DNA of 60,000 nt, from positions 42,650,597-42,710,596 of the forward strand of contig CM055099.1 of the NCBI GenBank assembly GCA_029204225.1, written 5' to 3'. Shown one piece after another: positions 14,501 to 27,800 of this stretch. The notes beneath the pieces are model-generated. The model was not told the DNA's origin and made no database searches. It worked only from the letters and a program-made list of their open reading frames with translations. The translations under genes and the position numbers were made by a program. This stretch comes from Diphasiastrum complanatum. Its lineage: Eukaryota > Streptophyta > Lycopodiopsida > Lycopodiales > Lycopodiaceae. How positions within the stretch are numbered: position 1 is the stretch's first letter; the number at the start of each line of letters is the position of its first letter.

Positions 14501-15323
14501 GTTGATGTCCCCAAATTGCGTCGCCTTGCCATCATGACTCTCTCACAGGATTGTAGTCGCTTGTGAGAGAAACTGGAGTGTCCATTCCTTGATTCACATG
14601 AAGAAGAGGAATCGACTCTCATCTGCATAGTTGGAGAGGTTGGTGTACGTACACGCCAACCTGAGACTTTTGGGTAGACTCCAGACCACCGCAGAGCCTA
14701 TCCAGGTAACTTGTAAGCCATAAATTATAATTTCTAGCATGTGATCCCAGGACCCAGTTAGTAGATACTAAATAGATCATATTAGACTGTAGCTAAATTT
14801 TAACTTTTGTCGGCCCTCCAAATTGTCTTGATTTCAATGTGCATTGTGACATGTGCATAGGTTAATCCCGATCTAATCGATGTGGCAAAGGTTCCAGAGT
14901 TGCCACGAGACCAATCAGAGGAGGACGTGTACACATTCCTCCATGAGGAGGCCATGCGGAGTGCAGGTGAGGAATTAGGATTGTCTAAGGTCTTGAATTA
15001 AATTTTTGAAGTTCGAACTAATTATTGTAATTTACTTATTTGCAGGCAATAATACGTTTGTCCCTCCTTGTGTGCATTGTGCAGGACCTGTCACTCAAGC
15101 AGAGCGTAGGAGGAGGGCAGGAGAGGGTAGCAGCTCCCGTGCTCACAGCCCTGACGACGAGGACGAGTCTGAGTCTGAGGCATCGTCAGAGTCAAAGTCA
15201 TCAAAGGAGGAGTATGTGGCTGAGGAGTCCGAGGAGGGTGGGGATGAGGATGAGGGGCATCATACCTCTGCCTCCGATGGGATTTCGCAGCTGAGCCTGC
15301 CACAGGCTCCACAACACCAATGA
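11590..15323 (+). pseudogene. hAT transposase (BED finger, DUF659-like, hATC, acidic tail), decayed
   Basis: The transposase cuts and moves the element. The exons read in order. About 11,600-11,735: BED finger (DPLWDHV ... CKYCHQSYIGG ... IRAHLL). 12,290-12,482: DLPFHQAKTPAWRRAM. 12,805-12,995: CTIISDGWSD, with a frameshift near 12,905. 13,166-13,417: VVTDNASNCV then PCAAHCLDLLVEDV. About 13,690-13,972 and 14,062-14,337: mid-domain (SSFWDEARSIV ... FMDRLGEQ). 14,520-14,700: hATC dimerisation region (ACERNWSVHSLIHMKKRNRL). The last exons (14,865-14,965 and 15,085-15,323) add a Ser/Glu/Asp-rich tail ending at TGA. Internal stops and frameshifts mean this copy is probably inactive. Confidence 0.82.
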
Positions 15324-16482
15324 GTAGGAGGAGACGTAGGAGAGCTTGGAAGTAGTCTGTAGATGTCACTAGATGAGCATTGACTCTTGAGTTGTTTACA
15401 CCATGATTTATCGTCAGACATGTCGCATGTGGCATTACATTGGTGACCGGACTCATGAGGCACCTGGCATATGTATTTACTATTATGTTCATTGTTATGA
15501 ATCATGATATATTTTGGATTCTAATTTCTGATTCCTGAAGTTAAGTTGTTGATTGGTTACTAGTCTGTAGTCTGTTTATGTTAGTCGATTTCGGATTATC
15601 TAATATCAAGATTCATTGTTCAGTAATTGCTAATGGTTTTATAATTTTGATTTTGGTATTTAATGTATTATAATTTATGTTACAACTTAGTACTTACATA
15701 TAGAATGTTCAATGTTGAATGATGAATCTAAGTTTCTAACCTAAATTTTTTTGGCTTTCTCAAAGAGACTCAAACATTGTCATAACCTTCTTGTTTATTC
15801 TTTTCTCCGAAGTCCGGACTCCGATCTCGACATTGCAATTTGCAAATAAGTTTGAACTTCAACTTTCAACTTTGAAACAAAATTACAAATTACAAATTAC
15901 AAATTACAATCTACATAGTACGGTCCTACAGTACCTACGGTCTAGACTGGACTCTACCTAGCTACCATTATCCAGGTTCCAAATAATAGATTCCATATCA
16001 AAGTTCAAACTAAGACTAGTGAGACTAGTGAGTCGTGACTAGTCACTAGTCAATGGTCAGTGGTCACTAGTCACTATTATCAGATGAGAGCTTTGAGCTC
16101 TGAGCTCAAATTTCAGTTATACTCTCGAGTCCTAAACCAGGAACCCTAGGGCCTAAGTTCCAACTTCCAAGTGGCAAGTTGAAAGTTCCAAGTTCCAACT
16201 CCACAGTCTCGACTCTCCTTAGCAAGCAAATCCTTGTACCCAGGGGCCAGGATAGGGTTACAACTTAGTCTTACTGCAGACTACAGTTCTCTTAAACTTG
16301 GGTCATTATGTTTTGATACCGTATACGACAACCTACAAGTGACAGGTGACAAGAGATTTGATTATCCTGATATCTGTAAATTTAGAGGAAATTGTTTAGC
16401 TATTAAGTATCTATACAGTGAATATATGTATTATGAATTGTACATCAGACAAAATTGTTGTTTTTTTGCAACAAGGAAAAGA
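15324..16482. other. hAT 3' non-coding region
   Basis: AT-rich sequence full of short tandem words (ACAAATTACAAATTAC, GACTAGTGAGACTAGTGAG, AGTTCCAAGTTCC). No gene is seen. The equivalent region of the second hAT is 32,280-32,990 on the other strand. Confidence 0.7.
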
Positions 16483-16600
16483 CAGGTTCCAACCGTTTTC
16501 CAATTTGAACCTGGCCTAGCGGTTCAAACCTGAAAGAATCGGTTCGAACCGGCCGGTTCGAAACGACCTGTTCACCTGTTCGAATCAGGGTGTAACCTTG

Positions 16601-17970
16601 GAGATTGTAGTGTGGTGGGCATGTCGCAAAACAGACAGTAATATATCCCTCAGATCTCATAATAAGTAGAACATCTAGAGATAAAATGCTCCTCAGACTC
16701 CACCTCGCCCAAAGAGCATATATAGAAAATCCGCTTCTCCCTAGGATTTGGAACTATCTAGTCTCAATGGCTAGACACATGGAGCTGGCCCAATGTAAAT
16801 CTGAGGCTGTGTGACAAACTTGAATCCAAATAATGTGGCAAAACTGGGACCCCTGCTATGTCCCCGGGAACCCCAAATCCCTAGCACTGAGAGCTGTTGG
16901 GAGCGCTATCAAAAAAGCACACGCGTCCATCCCAATAGATAGGTCGTCTGCCAGACTCACAAGCTACCTGGAAGGCCTTATGCCTCTCCTCCACCTGGAT
17001 ATATGTGAGGTGATCATCCATATAGATAGTATCACGTAGCTTAGCTCTGCACCGCAAAGCCTCTCTGTGACTCTCCAAGGAAGTGAAATGGATAATAAGT
17101 GTGGCTGCATCTCTAGTGGTCCATGCAGTATCTAGTCCATCTGTCCTGTGTCCTATTGTGGTGTCAAAACCGTTTGGCTTCAACCAAGGCATCCTATGTA
17201 TCGGGGATCCCACGAACCCTAATGTTGTGGGCTTTTTGGTTTCAAGATTTCTCTTCCGAAATGGTGGCTGAAATGACCAAGGAGATGGGGGCACTTGGTT
17301 TGGTGCCTTTCTTCAAAACTGATGCCCAAGAAAGGGCCTCTTCTTTCTGCTTCTCGATCTTAGTTTCTAGTTCCAACTTCCCATATCATCGTGGTAGTCG
17401 ACTTTGGAACTGCAGCCTGCTTGGTCCCGAATGATTGCTCGAGTGATGCGACTTTTGACTGTAACATGTTCTTCTCATTGATCAAAGAGTTCAGCTGTGA
17501 GATTTCTTGCCTCATAGTTTGGAAATCTGCCTTGATTTGATCGATCTGCCAAGATGAGAAAAGTTCAGTTGATTTAGAGGGTGTATAGGGGATATTTGTT
17601 GTAGGTTGTTGTTCTTGGAGGGAAGAAGAACTGGCAGCAGAAGCACAGTTGATAGGAGTAGTGAAGAATAGGAGCAAAATCAGAGGAAAGGATAGGAGGA
17701 GCAGCAAACGACAGAGGAGGAGCAGGAAACGGTAGGCAAGTGGTTTCATGCAGGGTTGCCTGTGTGGCACGCAGCGCTGCCACATCAGGTGACCGCAGTG
17801 CTGATGTGGCAGGCAGCTTTGCCACATCAGGCTCAACAGATGGGGAGGGGGTTGGGATCTACGAGGAGGCATGGCACGTTGAGAAGTCAATTGGTCCTTT
17901 GTTATTGTGTGATCCTTGGGAGTCTGTCCCGATGTCGATATGGAATAAGAGAGTCATCCTCTGACATGGT
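16601..17970 (-). pseudogene. LINE family A copy A1, 5' part: ORF1 fused to the ORF2 end by internal deletion
   Basis: Minus strand. ORF1 starts near 17,890 with a Pro/Ala-rich region, then a coiled coil (QTMRQEISQLNSLINEKNML), then an RRM-like domain ([11 protein letters not shown] ... TLIIHFTSL) and the L1-ORF1p-like end (LTYIQVEERHKAFQ ... RPIYWDGRV) near 16,900. At about 16,860 the sequence jumps from the ORF1/ORF2 junction straight to the C-terminal end of ORF2, removing endonuclease and reverse transcriptase. The ORF2 end continues across the hAT into 10,394-10,938. This is a half-LINE that could only move with help. Confidence 0.82.
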
Positions 17971-17974
17971 GGGG

Positions 17975-18170
17975 AGCCGAGCAGAAAGGGAGAGAGGGAG
18001 AGAGATATAAGAAGGGAGTGAGAGAGAGAAAGTGGGAGAAAGAGATATGGACATGAGGAAAAGAGGGGGGGGAGATATGAAAGTGTGAGGGGCAGATAGA
18101 GAGGTGTGAGAGATAGGAAGAAAGAGAGATGGAAGTGAAAGAGAGAGGCAAAGAGAGATTCACAACCCCA
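17975..18170 (-). repeat. Imperfect (CT)n tract at the 5' end of LINE A1
   Basis: Read on the minus strand it is a 190-base run of interrupted CT repeats directly upstream of the LINE start. Other copies also begin beside CT repeats. Confidence 0.75.
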
Positions 18171-18731
18171 AATGAGAAATGGAAAGAGATTCCTCAATAG
18201 CATCCATCTATTGTCCAATGGTGCCAAGCCAAGCTCCAAGAGAGTAGATCCAGGCTCTCTCATGCAAAAAACCTTCACAAGCAAGCAAAAAGCAGAACAA
18301 AAAGGAATAATGGGCCTTGGGAGGTGGCGCACTTCCCTTCTTTATGAGGAAGGGAAACGCTTATCCAAGGTGGTAAGGAGTGAGTGAGATATGGGGGAAA
18401 AGTGGGACAAGTCACCATGCAAGTGAAAGAAATTTGGAGAGTAACCATGCAAAGTGGGTGAGTTGTGGATGTGAAGTGGGACAAATCGCCATGAAAGTGA
18501 ATGAAGTGTGGATGTGAACTGGGAAAAATCACCATGCAAGTGAATAAAGTGTGGATGTGAAGTGAGACAAGAAGATAACTCTATTAGTTCATTCTTATCT
18601 AGAAACCTTCACATTTTGACACCTTTTTATCCAATCATTCATTACTTACTTTTAACTAGACGTTTTCCACATCAATAGATGAAGAAGACACTAAAAAGGT
18701 TAACAAATTGCTGAGATAGAACCACTCTTAC

Positions 18732-18836
18732 CTCTCTTAGGGGGTTGCCTGTAAGGACAAGGTGTTGAAGACCAGTTAGCGATGCAAAAACCTGTCCTTG
18801 CCATTTTTGTATCTTATTATCCGTCAACAACAGTGC
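18732..18836 (-). CDS. LRR gene exon m, beyond a 23.7-kb intron
   Basis: Acceptor CATCCAG, donor GAG|GTAAGA. It has 35 codons: [20 protein letters not shown] then [15 protein letters not shown]. It joins exon l in phase 0 and continues the family order (LQTLILSRNKIKDW). It lies 23,667 bases from exon l. Confidence 0.88.
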
Positions 18837-21800
18837 CTGGATGCATGAATAGAGCTTCGTGTGTCATAAAAGATTTTTTTAAAGATAGAATTGCACTTAA
18901 ACACTTCCTTCATGACTTTTGCTTGCTTTATGAACAATGGCGAAGTTGAACAAAATATGCATATGAATTCTCTTTGTGATCTAGGATTTCATACCCAACA
19001 CGTCAACGATCAAGCCTACTTCTAATAACGATAATCATAGTCACAATTACATTAGTCAAAGCAAGTCCTTCAAGATGAAACTCAACAGGACCCAACATAT
19101 ATCAATGCCATTGCCACACAAAAATCTGAAACATAATAAAAAGATGAAATTAACATACCAGGATTGTTGTAGATTCCACTACCATTTAAGGATACAAAAT
19201 AAATGAATTAAAAGCATCAAACTTCTAGATACATTAAACAAGATGCAAACCCCATAAGCAACTCACTTATACTTGTCAGATTGACAATTGTATCAACAAA
19301 ACCACTTCAACAGACCCACCTAAATGAATTTCCAGCTTGCCACATGCTGAAAAGAGAATGATAGATTGCACAAGGAGGGAACTAAAATAGTTAAATTGAG
19401 CTTTCTACCTATTTGGAGTCCCAAGGCCCTATGAAAAAATGAAAGGGTCAAGAACTAACTTTCATCTTTTTAAACACTTATGTCCTATACAAACATATGT
19501 ATTCCCCAAAAGGGCTGCAAAGACTACGACAACTGCAAATTCCAAGTGCAAAAGTATGCTCGAGTATCAATACACGACATGTTCCTCTTCCCTAATGTGA
19601 ATGCCAAATCAATACTACAGAGGTAAAAGGAATCTCGTCCTTAATAATTCTCTTTAGTTTGCGTTTTGAGCATGTTGTGAGAGTTAGTCTAGTACTTAAG
19701 AGTGTCTGGGGTTGACATCAACCTAGAAATCTCTTTGACAACCTGTTGGTTCCTAAATTGGAATAGTACCAAGATAAATGGCTGCAGAATGATGAAAGGG
19801 TCGTTGCAATTTATAAAACATCTCACCCTCATAAAAAATGGTCCAACATATCAAAAATGTGTATGAGCAGCACATAAGGTACAACCCTTTTGGGCCGGAA
19901 CGTACTGTATGTTCCATACAGTACATTCCGGAACGTACTGGGTCGGAATGTTTTTTATTTAATATAAAAAAAACAGGTCCGGCCCCTGCATACGAATCTG
20001 ATCTACTGGATGGCTGTCTCAAATGCGCATTATCTATCGCTATTTTTTGCCTTGTTAAATCAGCAATAGATTATAATCAGATTACTTCTTGATCTGCGAG
20101 TTGATGCTGGATTGAATGCCTAGCTCAAAAATTATTCCGCTGGAACTATAGAGATCCCACTGAACCCAGAAGCTAAGAATGAAATATTTGCTCAACAGTG
20201 GGCGGTTCGTTCATCCAGTGAGTCCATTTCTTCAGCTGAGATAGCATCAAGGCAGCTGCAATTTGCAAATCAGTTGGCTACCTGGACAGATGTCAGTAGC
20301 AGAAAGCTCAAACCGACAAACGGTTCACAGTAATCAAGATGAAATCACCCCTCAACGACCATCAGATCATCAACCCACAGAAAAGCTTCTTCTGTTTCTT
20401 TCTGTAGAGAATCATTCATGAGATTTGGACAGTGGGATAGAAGATCGAAGAAGAAACATGGCATCTATCACTGTTTTTTTCCTTGTTAAAAGAATGCGTA
20501 TTTTTTTCAAAAAGAATTTGGTCAAGTTTGATGGTGTGATGCATTCCCTTCATGGTGAGCTGGATGTGCCACTTGGACCGCTTGTTTCAACTACACAATT
20601 GTGTAGGATCTTGTGAGTACATGGGTGTCTGCTTTCTACTTGATATGTCAACTAATAGTAATCAAAGTAGTGTGAAGTGTGTACAAACTAATATTGTTGC
20701 CAATCTAGATCAAGAGATTAGGAGGGAGTTTTCAGATAGATGATCTTCCATCTGGTTTACCTCCTAAGAGGAATGTTGAACATAAGATTGAATTAATACC
20801 CGGATCATGTACTGTCAATAGATGTCCTTATAGAATGAGTCTTAAGGAGGAAGAGGAAGCGAGACAATGATCGATGATTATCTTGCCAAAGGGCAAATAT
20901 GACCAAGTTATTCCCCTTTTGTCACTCCGATCATTTCTTGTAAAAAAGGACGAATCATGCATATGTGTGTGGATTATCAAGATTTGAACTAGATAACGGT
21001 TCGATATCCTATGCCACATATAGATGATCTACTTGATGCCTTTAGGTGTCGCTGTGTTCAGTAAAATAGACCTAAAGAGTGGATACCATCAAGTTAGAGT
21101 TCGTGAAGAGGATGTACACAAGATTGCCTTCAAAACTCGGTTCGGTCACTATGAGTATCTTGTGATGCCATTTGGGTTGACAAATGCCCCAGCTGCATTC
21201 ATGAAGATGATGAATTATATGCTTAGACCATATATGTGTATGTTTGTCGTAAACTTTGTTGATGACATTTATCTTACAGTGCAGGCGAAGTCAAGCATAT
21301 GACTCACCTTAGAACTGTGTTACCTACTTTGAGAGAGAACACTTTATTCACCAATAGTAAAAAAAGTGAATTGCTTAAAAAGGAAATACAGTATCTTCGT
21401 CATATGAAGTCTGTTAATGGAGTTGGGCCAGATCTGAAGAATGTTGCTGAATTTTTTGCATGGTCAGTGCCAGCTGATTTGATAGCACTTCGTTCTTTTC
21501 TTGGATTGGCAGTCTTTTATAGAAAGTATGTTAAGAAATACTCCTATATTGCAGTAGCTTTGACTGATTTGACTCAAAAAATTAAATTTGGTGAGTGGAC
21601 TGAACTGCAGTAAGCAAGCTTTGATCAAGCAAGCTATTATTGAGTGTGTCACTCCAAAGATTGTAGACCCTCAAAAGCCGTATGTTATAGATATGGATGC
21701 GAGTGACATTGTTGTGGGAGCAGTTCTGATGCAAGAGGGTAGGCATGTGGCCTTTCAGAGCAAGAAGCTCAACCCTGCACAAAAAAATTATCTAGCTCAT

Positions 21801-24800
21801 GAAAAGGAGTTGTATGCCATAGTTCATGCATTAACGACATGGAGACATTATTTGTATGGATCGTGATTTGAGGTATTCACTGATCATGATACCTTGAGAT
21901 ACTTTTGTAAGCAGCCAGATCTTAGAGGCTGGCAAGCCAGATGGTCTGAGCTCATGTATGAAATCCTAACGGAGATTTGGTACAAGAAAGGTGTCGAGAA
22001 TCGTGTGGCAGATGGACTATCTTGTGTGGAGAAATAGATGTCATTTGCGGTCATTGAAAATGACTTATTGTTTGAGATAATAAAGGCTTAGCAAGAAGAT
22101 CCTCACAATAAGAAAGTGGAACAGGAGGTTAGTCATGGCCATGCAGAGTCTGAAGTGGAGAGCTCTTCTACCTAGGTCGCAAGTATCTTAACTATTCCAT
22201 AGAAGATGGAATATCTATGAGAAATGGTAAGGCTCTTATTCTAGTTTACGATAGAGGATCTTGCATCTCTGTCACGATAGCCCTAGTGCCGGTCATCTTG
22301 GTGTTGATAGGACCTATGAGTTGATACGACGTAACTTTTGGTGGTCTAGATTTAAGAATGAAGTAAACCATTATGTGACACATTGTTTTAAGTGTCAGGT
22401 TAAAGAGGCTAAAAGGATTAAAGTGACTGAATTATTACACTCGTCACCTATACCAGAAGGGAGTTGGGAGAGTATTTCCATGAACTTTATTACATGTTTA
22501 CCACGTATGTAGCAGCAACACAATGCCATCCTAGTTGTTGTTGACAGGCTCACTAAAATGGCTCATTTTATCCCAATTAATAATAAGATTAATGCACCTG
22601 TTTATGCAGCATGTATTTAGACTTCATGGATTACCTAGATCCATTGTGTCTGAAGGAGACTTTCATTTTACTGACAAATTTTGGACTGCAATATTTGAGA
22701 AGTTAAGGTGCAGTTGGGAATGAGAAATGCAACGGGAACGTTACCTACTATTGTTGGAGTTTGCCTATAATAATAAAAAGAATGCATCGACGAAGATGAG
22801 TTCTTTCAAGCTAAACTATGGTTTTAGACCAACTAGTCCAGTTACTATAGGCATGCCTCATTAGACACCTAGTGCTATGGAATTTCTAAATCACATGCAA
22901 CAAATGTTGGAGTTAGCAAAGGAAAATGTAAGGGCAACGATGGATCAGGCAAAGACTTATGCCAATTTGGATCCTGTGCTAAGGGAGTTTGAGGAAGGAG
23001 ACATGGCATTTCTCAGGATTCCAAAGGATTTGAAAACCTTGAAGACAGGGAATTGTTATAAGTTGTCACCTATGATACTGTGGACCTTGGAAAATTGTTG
23101 CTTATTTTGTTGATTGTAAGGTTCATCCCGTTTTTCATGTTTCACGCTTAAAAAGGTTTTTCATGACGGTGATAAGTTGTTGGTTGATGGCCTTGTATTG
23201 CATCAGGAGCATGGGGAGGTGATGCATGGACTAGCGAGAGTACTGGACAAGAGGCAGAGACGATTGCGGAATCGTTTGCTCCTTGAGTACCTGGTTGCAT
23301 GCCATTGACGACCTCTCAGTGATGCTACCTGGGAGAGCACACATGGGTTGCATGCACAATATCTAGACTTTGTTGTTGAGGACGATGTCATTTGAGGGAA
23401 GGGATGTCACATATACTTTAAATCCTTTTGCCTAATGTAAATTGTAAATTATAATTATTAAGTTGTAAATGGCTAAGTCATTGGCCTGTAGAGACAATTG
23501 TATAATGACTAATTTTGCGATTGCTAAGGGGATATTGGGTCCCATGAGAGTCTGCTGGACTAACCTCCTAAAAAGTAGGGAGGGTTGATTGGTCAACATG
23601 ACACATGTCATATGCTCACCGGGAAACTTGGTCCAGTGCATGAGTGACACTTGACAGCGGACGGTCGACAAGATGTGTCATATGCTCATTGGGACACCTG
23701 GTCCAATGTATGAATGACACGTGTCAGGTAGTCTACCTACTAGCTTGCCTATGTGTCAAGATACTGCTAAGTGGCAAGTGTCGATTGTGCATGGGGTTTG
23801 CCATGCGTCGACGATAGGATGTGTGTTAGGGTTAAGGGGTGCTTGAGAGGATATAGTGTGAGCTTGGCCAGACATTCTGTCATGGCCACGACTGGTCTCG
23901 GATAGCGTGTCCACGCTAGGATCAGTAGACCAACAACCCGTAAGTTAATTGTGACTATAAGGGAATTGGGGCCCTTATGTGTATAAGGTCATAATTAATG
24001 GTTGTAGGCCTAAACTCATGATGGTGGATTGGTATGGGTCTATCAGTGAGTCATTGGGAAACTGGATGACGTGGCCCAGATAGGCTACCGAGGTGCCACA
24101 GTGCACTACTAGTGGTGCATGGGCCTTGGAGGGTATAAGTATACCTATTGGACTCTCACTAGTGCATGCTTGATTGCATGACTGGTAGCCGTATGCTGCT
24201 AGTGTGAATCCTCATTCCTCTTTGAGATTGATCCATAGCTTGGGGGCTAGATCCGTTCGATCGAGGATTGGTTGGGTTGGTTTGTCCACCATCTGTACCC
24301 TTTGTGGTTGCTTGTTTTGGCATGCTTAGAATAGGATCCTTGGTTCAGGACTTTATACATTCCCTATCTTATTCCTATGCAGCTATAGCTGGGAGGAGAC
24401 TTGTAGCAGAGCTCTCATGTTTGCTTGTTGAACTATGTACATTTGCTTGAGATCAATAAATTGACGAATTTGTTGGGTTATTTGTGTATTTACTTAGGGT
24501 TTTGTGAGCTTTTGTCAACACATGAGAATATTTTGCATCTTGAATTTTCAGATGCTAAAATTTCTACCATCAAGTCTAGCCTCTAATAGTACCGCATCAT
24601 TTAAGCTTGCTATTGTGCCACACTAAGGATTCAATAATATTTTGTTGGTTTCGCAAAATATTGTCGTTAAAAATTTGCCAGTTCCACAAAATTCGTTGGG
24701 CTCTTCGAATTTTTTTAGTTATATCCTTCAATCGTTTTGACTATTAAAGCTAACCAAAAAATTGCCGGGCCTTTTAGAAGCGACTATCCTAGATGTCCAT

Positions 24801-27800
24801 GACCTTCAATAGAATCTGTAGTAGATTAGCTGCAATCTCTCTTCACGCACATCTGTGCTTCAGCCTGTGTCTTGAAGCAATCGATTAAGCATTATTATTC
24901 CTGCAGCAAACAAATTACCCAAAAGATAGGCATTTGCCTTGCAGATTCAGCGAACGTCATGCAATCTATAGCCTATCAGAAAAGTGAGTAGATCAAGCTG
25001 ACAGATTCCAGCCATCAATTACTCCTTGTCCTGAAGCGTCTTCAACTATTTGACATGCAGAAGTGAGTGGAGATTTTTTGAGAGAACCAAGCCACATGGT
25101 AGCCCTGACTGTGAAGATGCTAAGATGAAATGAGAGCAGCTTGAGTATATCTCTGCTTAGAGGACTGGAAATTGACGCGCTGAATATATGTGATGAGTTG
25201 GAGTGAGGCATGGAACATCAATGTAACATCCATATGGCAAAATGATGGGAGACAAAAGCAAAGTGGATGGGGGAGTAGTGTGTGGTAGAATATAGGGGTG
25301 CTAGGGGTATTCATGAGAAAATAGGAATCAATGGAGGAAGGGGGCTGCTCAATAACACAAGCAGATTCTTCTAGGAGGGGGCCAAGTGAGATTACACCAA
25401 TTAAGTAGCAAATACGAAACGTATTGTAGCTTCAATAAGGCACGAGACAAGAGGGGCAGAAGTAGCCGCTAAGAAAGGAATGGGATATAATCAAGAGAAA
25501 AGATTGACTGATGGGGTGGATGGTGTAAACTAATGCGAAATGATCAAGGAAGATAGAATGATGCAATTGAGAGAGAAAAGAAAGAAAGAACGAAATTATA
25601 TTAATGTCTGTTGGGTGCCCAAGGGCACATAATATCTCGTAGGAGCACCGTCTATGTCGCGGACAACATAAAAAACGCTAGTCTAAGTGGAAAAAACAAG
25701 ATAGAAATCTCTCTAGCTAGTCAAAAGACACATCGAACATAGAATCATAAAAAGCATACAACAGCTTAACCTCCAAGTCCGAAGAGGGTACAGGTGCTAG
25801 AGCTTAACCGCCTACTCTACCGAGGAAAGTAAAAGGAAGAAAAAAATATCAATCTTGGAAAAAACGTCTGATACCCATAGAAGCTGTGATCTGTGGCTGG
25901 TGTCGAGGAGCTCTAGTAGCTCTGGAGGCTCGTGTAGATCTGGCAGGAGGTGGCGGCTGAGCACGTCGGGCCTTCGCCCTCACCGGTATGACTGCCTCAT
26001 CATCTGATAGGTCATCGCGCTCACGCTTCTGAAAGAAGGTAGTAATAAGATGTTGGCCAGAATCAGTAATACCCTCTGAAGGTATCAAAGAGGCTCTCAA
26101 CATAAGCATCTCTCGTAGTAAAAGGCCGACACATCTGGGATCCTGATACTCCAAAAAGGTACCGAGGGTAATGGGGGTGTCCCGATACAAACAATGATAT
26201 CGACCACGTATCTCATAGTATGTATAGGGAATGTGAAGATAAAATGGAACTCATCCTCCACTACACCCAATGTGCATACGTGACATATCCAACGCTCTCT
26301 CGAAATGCCTAGAGCGAAAAGTGAGTAAGGGACCGTTGAATAGTACACCTAGATAGGTGTATGAGATAACAATCTCCAACTGTTGTCCATCATAATAAAA
26401 TGTGTCATCTCTCATATGTTGCCGGTTAGTGTTAAACACCATTACCTTGGTCTTAGCAATATTCACCGTCAAGCCCCACACTTAGCAAAAACCATATAGA
26501 GCATCAAGATGTCGCTGTAATCCAGAGGCTGTAGAGGATAGCAATGCCACATCATCTGCGTACAATAGGATAGGAATAATAACATCAGCAAGTGGACATC
26601 CATCAACACCCTCCTCCTTGATGATCCGCTCTAGATCATCAATGTACAATGCAAAAAGAGTGGGAGAGAGTGGACATCCCTGCTTGATCCCAAATGTGCT
26701 CTCGATAAAAGACGACCAGCTGTTGCCATCTCTGAAGCGTGCTAATACCCTCTCATATAAGGTGCTGATAGCCATAATGATATCCTGTGAGAAGCCAAGT
26801 GAAGATAAGCGCTAAGGTAGCCACAAGAGCTTAACCTCCAACTCTGAAGAGCGTACAAGAGCTTAACCGCCTGCTCTGCTGAGGAAAGAAAGTAAAAGGA
26901 TAAATATCAATCTCGAAAAAAGCGTCTAATACCCATAGCAGCTGTGGGCTGTGATCGAGGAGCTTTGGTAGCTCTAGAGGCGCGTCTAGATCTGGCAAGA
27001 GGTGGTGGCTGAGCACGCTGGGCCTTTGCCCTCATCGGTATGACTGCCTCATCATCTGATAGGTCATCGCGCTCCCGCTTCTAAAAGAAGCTAGTAATGA
27101 GATGTTGGCCAGAATCAGTAAGACTCTCCGATGGTAGCAAAGAGGCTCTCAACATAAGCATCTCTCGTAGTAAAAGGCCGACACATCTGGGATCCTGATA
27201 CTCCAAAAATGTAGTGAGGGTAATAGGGTTGTCTCGATATAAACAATGATATCTGCCACGTATCTCATAGTATGTAGGGCATTTGAAGATAAAATGAAAC
27301 TCATCCTCCACTACACCCAATGTGCATACTTGGCATATCCGATGCTCTCTCAAAATGCCTAAATATCTGCCTGTCTCAATAGCAAGCTGATGCGAAGAGA
27401 CTCGTAACTGTCCCAATCTGTATCGGAGCCCAAAACAAAGAGGAAGAGATAGATATAAAGGTCTAATAGGGAGTCCCAAACTGTCTCTGCGTAAGATATG
27501 TGTGCCATAGAAGGTAAGCTTGACTCTCTCATGATCAGGACGATCCCATATTATGTGACAATATCTACGATACAGCTGTTGTCTGATAAATGTATGAGTT
27601 CCCTGTGGGAGATCCAGCATCGAGAAGCCCCATGACTGAAAGAAAGCCACAACATCACCGTACCAAGAAGATCTAGCCTGCTGTCCAGCTATAGTCTGAG
27701 AAGTAAGCGTTGCCATCACGTATCTGTGAGTATCCATGGTCTCAAGTCGATGTAGAAAGGTAACAATTTGATATATAGCCTCTACCACCATGGGGAGTGA

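Larger units (their letters stand above)
10939..16600 (+). mobile_element. hAT transposon, 5.66 kb, nested in LINE A1
   Basis: Terminal inverted repeats start CAAGGTTGCA on the left and CAAGGTTACA on the right (minus strand). The next ~100 bases at both ends are crowded with GGTTCGAACC-type palindromes, likely transposase binding sites. LINE A1 lies on both sides. The 8-bp flanks, GAGAGTCC and GAGATTGT, match at only five positions, so the target duplication is decayed or the right flank has a deletion. Inside are a BED zinc finger, DUF659-like and hATC regions of a transposase with introns. Confidence 0.88.
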
